DNA from: Cytophagales bacterium WSM2-2
Lineage (GTDB): Bacteria; Bacteroidota; Bacteroidia; Cytophagales; Cyclobacteriaceae
Direction: 5' to 3'
Assembly (NCBI GenBank): GCA_015472025.1
Contig: BNHL01000001.1
Location: 4,700,001-4,764,000 of the forward strand
DNA: 64,000 nucleotides
A program made the position numbers and the translations under genes. The notes beneath the pieces were generated by a model. It was not told the origin of the DNA, did no database searches, and saw only the letters and a program-made list of their open reading frames with translations. Below are positions 52,573 through 62,415 of this stretch, in pieces; the stretch's first letter is position 1, and every line of letters begins with the position of its first letter.

Positions 52573-54327
52573 TCAGTTTGGTTGTCTGATTTTATTTTGA
52601 TTGAAAGCGACAATAGAGTTTCCGACCACATAATTCCCGTCCTTCAATTGAACCAGGCTGCCGGCAGGCAACGCCACTACAAGTCTTGATGCCTTGGCTG
52701 GAATTTCGAAGCAGCCTTCCTCTCCTACACCACTGACCAGGTATTCATGACGGAGCACATCGTACAAATCAACTTTGGTTTTCTGTGCATTGAAAAAGCA
52801 AACTGACTTGATCGTATCGTAGGGATTGTAGTACAGATAAGTAGGAAAAGAACCGGATTGATAAAAGTCAGTGGCATTGCAGTTGATCTGCAGGATTTTT
52901 TCTACGTTGGTTTTCTTTACAATCGCCCCAAAAATTCCCACCTGTGCCGAACTATACAAGCTAAACATTGAAACCTCCGGTTGCCCTTTGGCCCATTGAG
53001 GGCCATCACCGATGGCTACCGGTGCTACGCCTTTTAAAGAAACTTTCTTATAGTGATCCTCTTTTCGAAGACCTTCATAAGCAATAACATTCTTTGTGAT
53101 TTCCTTTTTCTCCGGGAGCCACTGATGCTGATCATCGATTTCATACGGGTAAAACAAACGTGCTGCATTGGTAACATTCAGCATCCACTTCCCGATTGCA
53201 TCAGCATAATGATTGTCGTATCGCACCATGGGTACTAACGGCCAGGCCAGGTCAAATGAATTCATTAAAAATGCATAGCCACCACCATCGGTAGTACTTC
53301 CTTGTAATCCATGTACATCGTAGTCGCCCCAGCGCTCTGCTACAACCCCCCATCCTGTTCTTCCATCAGTTGCCTTACAGCCGTCAAATGTCCAGTTCAG
53401 AATTTTTGCAACATCGTAGTTTGTTCCATGCTCCGCATTAAGACGTGCAGCCACTAATGCACCGAAAGGCATTAGCACTTCATAAAACCGGCTTTCCTTC
53501 TGATTGACAAAAGCATCCATCGCAGACTTTGCTCCTTGCAGGTAGCGTGAGTCCTTGAATTTCTCATACGCGCACAAGAGCACATAAGCATGACCGGCTG
53601 CTACATCCTGCTGATGAGGAATTTGATTTGACATTCCTTTCATGTCATGATAGTCGAAAAAGGAGTAGTCGTAATTTCCTTTTAACACAGAGTCTGCCTT
53701 GAAAAACTGCTCGGCTATGATATGCTGAAGGCTATCAGCTTTTGGAACCCCAGGAAATAGTTCACAAACACCGTAATACAAAACATTAGGAAAAACATCA
53801 TACCACCAGTCGCGTCCGTAGCCGCCACCGAGAGAAGCAACTTCTTTGTTGGTATTGTCCATCATGATATTCCAACCATTGGCAGAATTGAAATAATTCT
53901 GGACCATTTTGACGTAGTTGAAACCGTTCTGATTGGTTTTATCAATCCCTACAAGTCCGGCACTGAGAATTGAACCCATGGTACACAGTGCTTCATGAAA
54001 TTCCTTGTTCCCTTTTTCACCTTGTCGCACATCACCAATAGCGGTGTAGATGCCGAATGTACTTTGCTGAATATTTCTTCTTGAATCGTCAATCCAAATA
54101 AAGGGCCTGTACTCGCCTTTCAAATCGAGGTTATAAACATACTGATCAAAGTTGCGGGCCTTCTCATACCAGTCAGTCATTTTATAAGGCGAAGGTTGAT
54201 CAGGCATAATGGCAATCCTGCCAATCGCTATCTGATTTAATTCCTTCTTCTCCTGCTTACAGCTGAGTGTCAAGACCAACACAGCCATCAAAAGCATCTG
54301 CGCTAAAACTTTTGAATTCTGTTTCAT
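52573..54327 (-). CDS. Putative carbohydrate-active lipoprotein, probable (alpha/alpha) toroid
   Basis: 584 residues. The signal peptide ends LTLSCKQEKK (lipidation Cys about 23). The whole mature protein is paralogous to residues 26-530 of the protein at 43657: IMPDQPSPYKMTDW, VGIDKTNQNGFNYVK, GRDWWYDVFPNVLYYGV, GALVAARLNAEHGTNYD, GGGYAFLMNSFDLAWPLVPM and NAARLFYPYEI. Conserved Trp, Tyr, His and acidic residues suggest an enzyme. No family assignment is possible by eye. Lying between an inner-membrane transporter and SusC, it is likely a surface or periplasmic glycosidase or lyase (inference). Confidence 0.8.
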   Translation of the reverse strand: MKQNSKVLAQMLLMAVLVLTLSCKQEKKELNQIAIGRIAIMPDQPSPYKMTDWYEKARNFDQYVYNLDLKGEYRPFIWIDDSRRNIQQSTFGIYTAIGDVRQGEKGNKEFHEALCTMGSILSAGLVGIDKTNQNGFNYVKMVQNYFNSANGWNIMMDNTNKEVASLGGGYGRDWWYDVFPNVLYYGVCELFPGVPKADSLQHIIAEQFFKADSVLKGNYDYSFFDYHDMKGMSNQIPHQQDVAAGHAYVLLCAYEKFKDSRYLQGAKSAMDAFVNQKESRFYEVLMPFGALVAARLNAEHGTNYDVAKILNWTFDGCKATDGRTGWGVVAERWGDYDVHGLQGSTTDGGGYAFLMNSFDLAWPLVPMVRYDNHYADAIGKWMLNVTNAARLFYPYEIDDQHQWLPEKKEITKNVIAYEGLRKEDHYKKVSLKGVAPVAIGDGPQWAKGQPEVSMFSLYSSAQVGIFGAIVKKTNVEKILQINCNATDFYQSGSFPTYLYYNPYDTIKSVCFFNAQKTKVDLYDVLRHEYLVSGVGEEGCFEIPAKASRLVVALPAGSLVQLKDGNYVVGNSIVAFNQNKIRQPN

Positions 54328-55589
54328 GACTCACTCAGTTTATTTGCTTCCTTCATGATATGTTTGGCCACAGGAATTGAAGCCAATTGCAATACGGCAA
54401 TTATGATAAGCGCATATTTTAAGGCGAAGATCTCGGAAACGTAATTCGCGAGGCCGATGAATAAGAGAAGTCCTAGAAAGCGACCAATGTACAGCCCAAA
54501 CTCATGATTAAAGATATAAGCGAACTCGCTTCTCTTTTCAATTTTTGAAACTACGTCAATCACCCGCATCTCAGTTGGAAAGTATGCGATGTCGTGAAGC
54601 GGGACAAAGAGAACTTTACACAGCACGAATATTATTACACCTAAGGCAGAAAACAGAATCCCGTTTGATAACGTCCCGATTAAAAAAATAAAGAGGCCGG
54701 TTGCAAAAATGTAAATTCGATCTGAGGGCTTCGTTGTTCTTCCCAGTATGTACAACATGAAGGCAGTAGCCACACCGCTGACTCCCTGAACCAATCCCAA
54801 CGATCCTTCATTGCCAACCAAACGCATAATCAGGATGGCGGGCGCTGTCACCAAATAACCCTGTGCGAGTCCTTTGAGGCCGGCCAATACCATCATCTTT
54901 TTCCAGAGTGCATGAAACTTAAAGAACAGGAATTCCTTTTGCTCCGGATTGTTGAATTTTTCCTTGTGTATCACAATACTTGAAATGATGGTCAACAGGA
55001 AAACGACCACGGTAACAATACGATAGGCTGTGTTGATATTTCCGTTAAACCAGCCGTTGGCTTCCGTGTTTGCCAGGAAAGCGCCAACGATTACCGGTAC
55101 AATGATGTAGGTGATTGTATAGAAAAATGTCTCAAGCCCATAATAGTAATTGCGTGTATCATCGTTTGTTGTATTGAGCGCCAGGAAATCACGGTTGGCC
55201 CAGAAGAAACCAAATGAGCATCCCATCAGGAGCCCTGCAATACCCACTCCCACGACTGAAAGATTTTGGAGGCTCATCATCATGATCATTGAAATACCGC
55301 TCAACAACATTCCAAAACTGTACAGGTGTGCAATTTTTATCCTGTTGAGGAGAAATCCATTGATGCAAAAAGTGATGGGTATACCAGTGTATACAGTTAG
55401 CTGATATACCGCCACAAATGACGGATCATTTGAACTTCGCATGATGTAGGCACCAACAAAAATCTCGATGACCGGCAATACAAATGCATAAATCATATTT
55501 GTGATCAGCAGAACTCGTGTCGGCCTGGGCAACAGGAGGAAAAAGGAATACTCTTCGCGAGGCTTTTTTAAAAGTGCTGTTACAGACAT
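54324..55589 (-). CDS. MFS-type sugar transporter
   Basis: 421 residues, about 12 hydrophobic helices, with a central polar loop (about 200-225; IVIHKEKFNNPEQKEF). GLLMGCSFGFFWANRDFLALNTT resembles the glycoside/oligosaccharide MFS transporters found beside GH130 genes. It should import the disaccharide or oligosaccharide across the inner membrane for phosphorolysis or hydrolysis. It overlaps both neighbours: GH130 by 10 bp and the lipoprotein gene by ATGA. Confidence 0.88.
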   Translation of the reverse strand: MSVTALLKKPREEYSFFLLLPRPTRVLLITNMIYAFVLPVIEIFVGAYIMRSSNDPSFVAVYQLTVYTGIPITFCINGFLLNRIKIAHLYSFGMLLSGISMIMMMSLQNLSVVGVGIAGLLMGCSFGFFWANRDFLALNTTNDDTRNYYYGLETFFYTITYIIVPVIVGAFLANTEANGWFNGNINTAYRIVTVVVFLLTIISSIVIHKEKFNNPEQKEFLFFKFHALWKKMMVLAGLKGLAQGYLVTAPAILIMRLVGNEGSLGLVQGVSGVATAFMLYILGRTTKPSDRIYIFATGLFIFLIGTLSNGILFSALGVIIFVLCKVLFVPLHDIAYFPTEMRVIDVVSKIEKRSEFAYIFNHEFGLYIGRFLGLLLFIGLANYVSEIFALKYALIIIAVLQLASIPVAKHIMKEANKLSES

Positions 55590-56659
55590 TTCTTTTGTTT
55601 TAAAAGTGTGTTGAGGATTTCATTTATTGAAAATTCGGCACCGCAGATCACTTCATCGCTGGCGCCATAATACAAGTGGAGAGTATCACCCTCGACATAA
55701 TGACCGTTGGTAAAAACCACATTGCCAAAAAAGCCGACCTGTTCGTAGTCCGCTGTTGGCTCCATAATTGGCTGCTCGCTTCGGGCAATGACGCAAGACG
55801 GATCTTTCAGATCCAGGAGCAGAGCTCCAAGACAATAGCGACTCTTTTCATTGGCGCCATGATAAATTTCCAGCCACCCCTTTTCTGTTCTAATGGGTGC
55901 AGCCCCAGCCCCGATGCGCGCACTATCCCACATACCTTGCCGTGTGGTGGCCAGGCATTGATGATTTCCCCAATGAAGCAGATCAGGAGATTCGGCAAGC
56001 CAGATATAATTCCCTCCCAACTGTGGGCTGCTGGGTCTGTGTAAAGCATAATATTTGCCGTTCACCTTCTCACCGAAAATGGCACAGTCTTTATTGTGCG
56101 GTGGAAAAATCATTCCTGGCCGGTCAAAATTTTTCCAGTCTTTAGTTCTGATCAAACCTACACCAACTCCGAGATGTGAAACCATAGTGTACGTGAGGTT
56201 GTACACACCATCGATCTCGATCACGCGGCAGTCTTCAATGCCATAGGATTCCAACTTGTTACTACCAAAGATTGGGCTGTAGCCTTCCGGCTCGTAAAAG
56301 TTCTTGCCGTCCTCACTACAAACTAATCGGAGGTGAGATAGCGTAGTCAGGTAGTCACGGCCCTTGTATTGGATGACACGTGGATCAGTGAAGTCAAGAT
56401 GAGGATCGGATTTATCAAAACTGAGGATTTCGATTTCTCCTTTCTCATTATATAACGGAAAGCTCACTCTGTTCTCCGATTGCTCTGGTCGCTCAGCTAC
56501 GCGCAATAGCAGCCATATCTTATTATCAAATTTGAAAACGCCAGGGTTCAGAAGGCATTCGATCTTCATGGAAGAACTACTGGGGGTAATATCCTTTGGC
56601 CTCAGCAATGGGTTTTGGTCCAGTCGTTTTGCCAATTCAGTAGTTTTGACGCTCATCAT
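55580..56659 (-). CDS. GH130-family beta-mannoside phosphorylase or hydrolase
   Basis: 359 residues. The five-bladed propeller motifs of GH130 are visible: LNPGVFKFDNKIWLLLRVAE, FTDPRVIQYKGRDYLTTLSH with the catalytic-type Asp, YGIEDCRVIEIDGVYNLTYT, PHNKDCAIFGEKVNGKYYAL, GWLEIYHG and DTLHLYYGASDEVICGA. There is no signal peptide, so it is cytosolic. Family members phosphorolyse or hydrolyse beta-1,4- or beta-1,2-linked mannosides; which applies cannot be told here. It is the first gene of the utilization operon and points to a mannose-containing substrate (inference). ATG 56656 is an alternative start. Confidence 0.9.
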   Translation of the reverse strand: MMSVKTTELAKRLDQNPLLRPKDITPSSSSMKIECLLNPGVFKFDNKIWLLLRVAERPEQSENRVSFPLYNEKGEIEILSFDKSDPHLDFTDPRVIQYKGRDYLTTLSHLRLVCSEDGKNFYEPEGYSPIFGSNKLESYGIEDCRVIEIDGVYNLTYTMVSHLGVGVGLIRTKDWKNFDRPGMIFPPHNKDCAIFGEKVNGKYYALHRPSSPQLGGNYIWLAESPDLLHWGNHQCLATTRQGMWDSARIGAGAAPIRTEKGWLEIYHGANEKSRYCLGALLLDLKDPSCVIARSEQPIMEPTADYEQVGFFGNVVFTNGHYVEGDTLHLYYGASDEVICGAEFSINEILNTLLKQKKCL

Positions 56660-56686
56660 CGTTGTTTCTTAAAAAATGCCGCATTC

Positions 56687-56701
56687 GATTGCAGTGCAAT
56701 C
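56687..56701. promoter_or_regulatory. Palindrome in the divergent GH130/regulator promoter region
   Basis: GATTGCagtGCAATC is a perfect 6-bp inverted repeat around 3 bp, 28 bp upstream of the GH130 start. It is a candidate binding site for the AraC domain of the divergent hybrid sensor (inference), although such sites are often direct repeats. Confidence 0.4.
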
Positions 56702-56839
56702 TTGAAATAAAATGCCCCAGCGCTGTCCGCCATATATTTTTATAAGTTCTCCCCGTTATAAATCGACAGAAAAGAGAATAAAGAGGACAGATTAGCACCG
56801 GGTGGACAACTTTCTGAACTTCCCTGTGGTGAGATTCTA

Positions 56840-56847
56840 TAAATTTG
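56840..56847 (+). promoter_or_regulatory. Bacteroidota -7-like element directly before the hybrid sensor
   Basis: TAAATTTG matches TAnnTTTG and ends 6 bp before ATG 56854. If used, the transcript would be leaderless or nearly so. TTTC at 56811-56814 is a poor and distant -33 match. Confidence 0.35.
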
Positions 56848-56853
56848 TAATAC

Positions 56854-59800
56854 ATGTTGGTGAAGTATAGATCGATTCTATTTGGCATTCTACTATTCCT
56901 GCCATTCTTGACGGCAGCTCAGAGAGATACTGCTTCCGCCTGGCCTTACCAGCATGTAGATAAGCGCGCCATGCTCTCCAACAGTGCAATTACCTCGGTC
57001 TACATGGACAAGTATGACTATCTGTGGTTGGGAACCTGGGATGGATTGGACCGGTATGACGGCAGCTCTATAAAAGTGTACAAACCGGATCCTTTTGTGA
57101 AAGGATCAATAAGTAATAATGTGGTCAGGAATTTTTTGGAAGACGGAGATGGTAATCTCTGGGTTATTACTCACCAGGGGATTAATAAATACGATCGCAA
57201 TCACGATTCTTTTACCTCTTATCTTGATAGTCTTAATGACATTCCTTTTTTGGAATATAATATCAGAGCCTGCGTTGGCCCCGACTCTACGATATGGGCC
57301 AGCCTGATTGGAAAAGGTGTAAGCCGGTATTCAAAACAAAAGGACGCTTTTCTGCCCGCCAATTTCCAAGGGATTGCTACGCAATGGCTCGCTGGCGTAA
57401 TTGACATAGGAAATGATAAAGGACTTTTCTACCTGCTCGGTAGTGATGGAAAGATTTTATGCTCACTCAATAGCCAGGTCGTTTTCACGAAACAGATATT
57501 CAATCCAAGTCAGCTCGCCTTTCATAAGTTTCTCCATATTGGCCAGCACTATTTTATTTCCATAGCAACTAAAGAAGGGCAGCTCTTTCTTTATGACCTG
57601 ACCGATATAGAGAATAATCCAAAGCCAATCCTGTTAGGAAAAAGTATTATCTCTTCTTTGACTGAAAGCCAGGACCACGCTTCAGTTTGGGTAGGCACTG
57701 AATCGGGAATGATCTTTAAAATAATTCCTGACAATGGCGGGTTCGTCATGAAGTCAATGGATTCGTACTTCCCTACATTTTCAAAAAACGGAATTAAAAT
57801 CCTTACCATAACCGAAGCTAATCAAAACCTGATCTGGATAGGCACAGATGGCGATGGCGTTTATAAATTCCTGACTCGCCCTAAAATGTTCTATTCCATC
57901 CTTGCCGGTGAGCCCGGTAATGGTCAGCTTTCACACAGCATCATTCGGTCCGTTTATGAAGATGAATCGGAAACACTGTATGTAGGAACGAGAGGTGGCG
58001 GATTGAATATTGTGGCGCCCGATAAGAACAAAACGAAAGTAATCAACACAAGTAATGGGCTAAGCAACAACGCTGTCCTCTCTCTCAACAAGGATCATTC
58101 CGGAAACACATGGATTGGATTGGATGGTGAAGGAATCGACATGCTTGAAGCGAAGACCAATAAGATATTCCACTTCCCTCGTGATTTTGAAAACAAGAGC
58201 GAGATATCTTTCAGTTCAGTTTACTCCATCTGCGTGGATGCATTCAACGACATCTGGCTCGGCACCAGTGGCTATGGCGTTATCCATTGGAAAGTAACGA
58301 AAACCGCATCTGGAAAATACCGGCTGGTGGAATCAGATCAACTGCAGCATTCTACAAGTGCAAAGAACATTTCCATCCGGAGTAATATTGTTTATTCCAT
58401 TATAGAGGAACAACCCAACATTCTCTGGATTGGAACACGCGGCACTGGAATATACCGGTACAATGCCCTGACTAAAAAAATTGATGAGCACATCGAAGCT
58501 GCCTCCGACAAGAAAATCAAGCTGTGCAACAACGATGTACTGAGTCTTTACATTGACAAGCAAGAGCAACTTTGGGTAGGCACCAGTGGTGGCCTCACAC
58601 GAATCTATCTGCAGAGCAAACCCTACCGCGTGAGTCATTACACATTACATGAAGGGCTTCCCAACAACACCATCCACGGAATACTGGAGGACACAAAAAA
58701 CAACATCTGGATCTCTACCAACCATGGCCTTGTCATGTATGACCGTGACAAAAATGCCTTCAAGAATTTTGACAGTAATGATGGCTTGCAAAACAATGAG
58801 TTTGCCGATGGCGCTACTTTCCGGTCTGCGATCTCAGAACGGCTTTTCTTTGGGGGCATAGAAGGACTGGATATTGTTTACCCTTCCAAAATCAATGCAT
58901 TGAATCACTTCCCGCGCCTCACGCTTAAAGAGTTTTTAGTCCACAACGTGGCAGCTGTTCCTGGTGATGCCAACGGAATACTAACGAGTAACATCGATTT
59001 TACGAATCAGGTCACGCTGAATTACGATCAGAATTTCATAAGCCTTTCTTTCACTACACTGGATTACTGGAACAAGCAGAAAAGTGAATACGCCTATTTC
59101 CTCGAAAACTTTGATAAAAACTGGAACTATATTAGGCAGCAGCAATCACTGACACTTACCAACATTCCGCCGGGAAAATATAATCTGAATATTAATTGCA
59201 CCAATGAAAACGGGGTATGGAATTCAAAGCCAAGAGTACTTACCATTATAGTAACACCTCCCTTCTGGAAAACAGCATGGGCCTATTCATTATACGTGCT
59301 ATTGGCGATCGGTATTCAAATAGGAATTATACTTTATATCCGCTGGAGATCAAGGACAAAAAAGGCTTTGGCTATTGACCGGTTTAAAGCCCAGCAATTA
59401 AAGGAACTGAATGATTACAAACTACAATTCTTCACCAACATTGCACACGAGTTTCGCACCCCACTGACGCTAATCCTCGGGCCTGTAGCTTCGCTTCTCA
59501 ATAAAATAACCGACCCGGATGCAAAGAATCAATTGAAGACGATTCACAGTAATTCCGTACGGTTACAAAAACTGATTGAAGAACTTATTCAATTCAGGAA
59601 GATTGAGAGTGGCAAAGAGACACTTGAGGTTTCATCGATTGACCTGGTGCCTTTCACGCAACAAATTGTAGAGTCATTTCAGCAATACGCTACTGAGCGC
59701 GATATCCACCTGGAATTTCATCCTGAGCCTGACTCCCTGCCCGCACTTGCAGATACCCGGAAGGTGGAGAAAATACTGATCAACCTGATCTCCAATGCCA

Positions 59801-61011
59801 TCAAGTACAGTTCCAAAGGGGGTATCGTCAGTGTATTTCTTAAAGTTGATCATGACAAAGCTCATTTTGTAATCCGCGATGCAGGCTTTGGTATTGCAGA
59901 AGCAGATAAAACCAAAATTTTTGAAAGCTTCTATCAAAACACAACTCAACTGCTGGATAGCAATGGCTTCGCCAAGAGCACAGGCATTGGTTTATCACTG
60001 ACAAAAAGCCTGGTGATGATTCACCGGGGAGAAATCCGTGTGGAAAGTAAACTTGGAAAAGGTAGCTCCTTCTTCGTTACTATTCCCATCACAAAAGAAT
60101 CCTATCCCGACATTGAAGAAGAAAAATCGCCCCTGCTTCCAGCACTCAATTTAGGAGAGAAAATATCACAGGAATTTGAAACAGATCACTACCTGGTAGA
60201 CCGTCCCGAGAAAATCTCCGATAAGCTCCTCAACAAGCACAACTATTCACTCTTAGTGGTGGATGATAACACACAGATTACTTCACTCCTTGAGAACATT
60301 CTTTCTGACAGGTACACCATTCACAAGGCGCATAATGGCAAGAAAGCGCTGACTATACTGGAAGACGAGCGCGTTGACTTGGTAATCAGCGATATTCTCA
60401 TGCCCGATATGGATGGTTTGATGCTGTGCAAGAACATCAAAGAGAATATTCAGACCAGCCACATCCCGGTAATTTTATTAACTGCAAAAGTAGAGATCGA
60501 AAACAGGATCGAGGGGTTGCAGGTAGGTGCCGATTCCTATATTCCCAAACCATTTCACCCGGAGCATCTTTTTATCCGCATTGAAAAACTGATTGAACGA
60601 ATGGAATTGATTCGTAAGAGGTTTCAAAATTTTGCCGATGTGGAATTGTCTCACCTCTCACCCGGAATTAGCGAACGAGATGATATTTTCTTCTCGAAAA
60701 TAACGCAGTGCATTCAGAATCATCTGAGTGAACCTGAATTCAATGCAGATGACATAGGTGAAGAGGTAGGTATGAGTAAGGCTTCGCTTTACAGAAAAGT
60801 AAAGACAATTACCGGGCTGACACCTCATGGGCTGATCAAACAGTATCGGTTAAAGAAAGCTGCCGACTTGCTTAAAAACTCTACCATGAGTGTGTCTGAA
60901 GTAATTTATGAAACAGGTTTTAACAGCCGCTCCTATTTCTACAAATCATTCAACGAGATGTTTCATTGCCACCCAAAAGATTTCAATGCGATTTCTTCAA
61001 ATAAGAAGTAA
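56854..61011 (+). CDS. Hybrid two-component system regulator (sensor kinase, receiver and AraC domain)
   Basis: 1385 residues. After a signal peptide (about 1-23) there are two periplasmic seven-bladed reg_prop propellers (about 30-690; repeated DxxGNLWI/LWIGT elements) and a Y_Y_Y domain (about 735-800; YAYFLENFDKNWNYI). A membrane helix (about 808-830) precedes HisKA with H865 (IAHEFRTPLT) and HATPase (NLISNAIKYS, DAGFGIAEAD). A receiver with D1180 (SDILMPDMDG) and an AraC-type HTH (about 1285-1375) end the protein. It senses an oligosaccharide in the periplasm and activates the divergent utilization operon (family knowledge plus position). Confidence 0.95.
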   Translation: MLVKYRSILFGILLFLPFLTAAQRDTASAWPYQHVDKRAMLSNSAITSVYMDKYDYLWLGTWDGLDRYDGSSIKVYKPDPFVKGSISNNVVRNFLEDGDGNLWVITHQGINKYDRNHDSFTSYLDSLNDIPFLEYNIRACVGPDSTIWASLIGKGVSRYSKQKDAFLPANFQGIATQWLAGVIDIGNDKGLFYLLGSDGKILCSLNSQVVFTKQIFNPSQLAFHKFLHIGQHYFISIATKEGQLFLYDLTDIENNPKPILLGKSIISSLTESQDHASVWVGTESGMIFKIIPDNGGFVMKSMDSYFPTFSKNGIKILTITEANQNLIWIGTDGDGVYKFLTRPKMFYSILAGEPGNGQLSHSIIRSVYEDESETLYVGTRGGGLNIVAPDKNKTKVINTSNGLSNNAVLSLNKDHSGNTWIGLDGEGIDMLEAKTNKIFHFPRDFENKSEISFSSVYSICVDAFNDIWLGTSGYGVIHWKVTKTASGKYRLVESDQLQHSTSAKNISIRSNIVYSIIEEQPNILWIGTRGTGIYRYNALTKKIDEHIEAASDKKIKLCNNDVLSLYIDKQEQLWVGTSGGLTRIYLQSKPYRVSHYTLHEGLPNNTIHGILEDTKNNIWISTNHGLVMYDRDKNAFKNFDSNDGLQNNEFADGATFRSAISERLFFGGIEGLDIVYPSKINALNHFPRLTLKEFLVHNVAAVPGDANGILTSNIDFTNQVTLNYDQNFISLSFTTLDYWNKQKSEYAYFLENFDKNWNYIRQQQSLTLTNIPPGKYNLNINCTNENGVWNSKPRVLTIIVTPPFWKTAWAYSLYVLLAIGIQIGIILYIRWRSRTKKALAIDRFKAQQLKELNDYKLQFFTNIAHEFRTPLTLILGPVASLLNKITDPDAKNQLKTIHSNSVRLQKLIEELIQFRKIESGKETLEVSSIDLVPFTQQIVESFQQYATERDIHLEFHPEPDSLPALADTRKVEKILINLISNAIKYSSKGGIVSVFLKVDHDKAHFVIRDAGFGIAEADKTKIFESFYQNTTQLLDSNGFAKSTGIGLSLTKSLVMIHRGEIRVESKLGKGSSFFVTIPITKESYPDIEEEKSPLLPALNLGEKISQEFETDHYLVDRPEKISDKLLNKHNYSLLVVDDNTQITSLLENILSDRYTIHKAHNGKKALTILEDERVDLVISDILMPDMDGLMLCKNIKENIQTSHIPVILLTAKVEIENRIEGLQVGADSYIPKPFHPEHLFIRIEKLIERMELIRKRFQNFADVELSHLSPGISERDDIFFSKITQCIQNHLSEPEFNADDIGEEVGMSKASLYRKVKTITGLTPHGLIKQYRLKKAADLLKNSTMSVSEVIYETGFNSRSYFYKSFNEMFHCHPKDFNAISSNKK

Positions 61012-61038
61012 GCGTCACAAAATCGGGGCGCAAATGAG

Positions 61039-61048
61039 TAAGATCTTA
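61039..61048. promoter_or_regulatory. 10-bp palindrome before the 7TM-AraC gene
   Basis: TAAGATCTTA, a perfect palindrome in the short gap between the hybrid sensor and the next regulator. A small CCCG/CGGG hairpin lies at 61067-61080 without a T-run. No function can be assigned. Confidence 0.25.
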
Positions 61049-61130
61049 TCGGGTTAAACCATTTTGCCCGAAAAAGCGGGAGTGTCATTAGGTTCGAGTG
61101 CTACTTTTTTTGGAAATTTGGCAATCTATC

Positions 61131-62339
61131 ATGAAGGAACTGCCCGAAATTGTTCTAAGCCTTTGGAATTTCTTATTTATCGGACTTTCATTTATCGGAT
61201 TATTTTTTTCGATCAAATTAATTACCGTACCTCGCCTGAATAACAGGGCCTCTAAGGCCCTGGGTCTCTATCTTCTTTTACAATCTTTCGGTTTGTTTGA
61301 GTCCTGCCTTTTCTGGACGAATTACATTTATCGTGTTCCTGAATTCTATGGATCAACATTGCTATTCGCCTTGCTCTACGGCCCGCTGCTCGTTATTTAC
61401 TTTGATGCCGTATTTGAGAATCCTAAACCTCTTATCAATTATAGTTTTCATTTTTTACCCTTCCTGATCGCGCTGGGCCTCAAAATGCCCTGGTATCTAA
61501 GTTCACCGGAAGTTAAAATTCTGCATCCGGACGAAGCTGCTCTCTCCTGGTTGATCATGGGCCACATTGACTATGTTGAAATCGTTAAGATCAGTCATCT
61601 TTCAATTTATGGTTACATCTTGCTCAGGCAAATTCGTTCCTATCCAAGCATAGGATACATGCGCCCCTGGTCCAATTGGATACTGGTATTCTTCTTTTCG
61701 CTCATTGCATTGACAGTCCTCTATTGGTCAATTATTATCACACAGGGATACCTTTTACTCGCAGATTATTTCATTTCTCTTTCTGCTTGTGGCTCAATTA
61801 TCCTTCTTGCCTGGTTTAGTGATAGCTATGAAAAACTGAAAGAAGGTGAACGAATAATTGATTCATTATGGCCTCGTTTAAAGAATCAGTCTCAGCAAAA
61901 TAATCAGTCGACTCCACCGAGTTCCCACCCAGTTGAAGAAGAAGGTATAAAATATAAGAACTCCGGTCTGCCGACTTCCCTGGCTAAAAAACTGGCAGAC
62001 GATCTTGGACTGCTAATGTCCAGGGAGCAACTCTATAAAGAAAACGACCTCAAACTGGAAACGCTTGCTGAGAAATTAAAAAGCAACCGGCACTTTGTAT
62101 CACAGGTCATCAATCAATACTACAACACCAATTTTTTTGATTTCATCAATGCAAATAGAATTGATGAGGCTAAACGACTATTGGTCAGTGACGACCATGA
62201 ACTGAACATCATAGAAATAGCCTATGCCGTTGGCTACAACAACAAAGTAACCTTCAATACAGTTTTTAAGCGTTTTACGGGTACCACTCCTTCGGAGTAC
62301 CGAAAACAAAATCACTATCAACTCAAGGCAGGCAATTAG
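61131..62339 (+). CDS. AraC-family regulator with N-terminal multi-helix membrane domain
   Basis: 402 residues from ATG 61131; the frame is open to a GTG at 61098. The N-terminal half (about 5-230) has about seven hydrophobic helices. The C-terminal AraC HTH_18 domain (about 295-395) has LETLAEKLKSNRHFVSQVINQYY, shortened here to LAEKLKSNRHFVSQVI, and FKRFTGTTPSEYRKQ. Such 7TM-AraC proteins are common in Bacteroidota; the signal is unknown. It precedes an outer-membrane beta-barrel gene on the same strand by 76 bp and may control it. Confidence 0.88.
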   Translation: MKELPEIVLSLWNFLFIGLSFIGLFFSIKLITVPRLNNRASKALGLYLLLQSFGLFESCLFWTNYIYRVPEFYGSTLLFALLYGPLLVIYFDAVFENPKPLINYSFHFLPFLIALGLKMPWYLSSPEVKILHPDEAALSWLIMGHIDYVEIVKISHLSIYGYILLRQIRSYPSIGYMRPWSNWILVFFFSLIALTVLYWSIIITQGYLLLADYFISLSACGSIILLAWFSDSYEKLKEGERIIDSLWPRLKNQSQQNNQSTPPSSHPVEEEGIKYKNSGLPTSLAKKLADDLGLLMSREQLYKENDLKLETLAEKLKSNRHFVSQVINQYYNTNFFDFINANRIDEAKRLLVSDDHELNIIEIAYAVGYNNKVTFNTVFKRFTGTTPSEYRKQNHYQLKAGN

Positions 62340-62415
62340 GTAAACCTTTATCGGGATAGACGAAGTAGCGTCCGGCTTCTCTGAAATTTACTTGAAAATC
62401 AAATCAAGGAAATTC

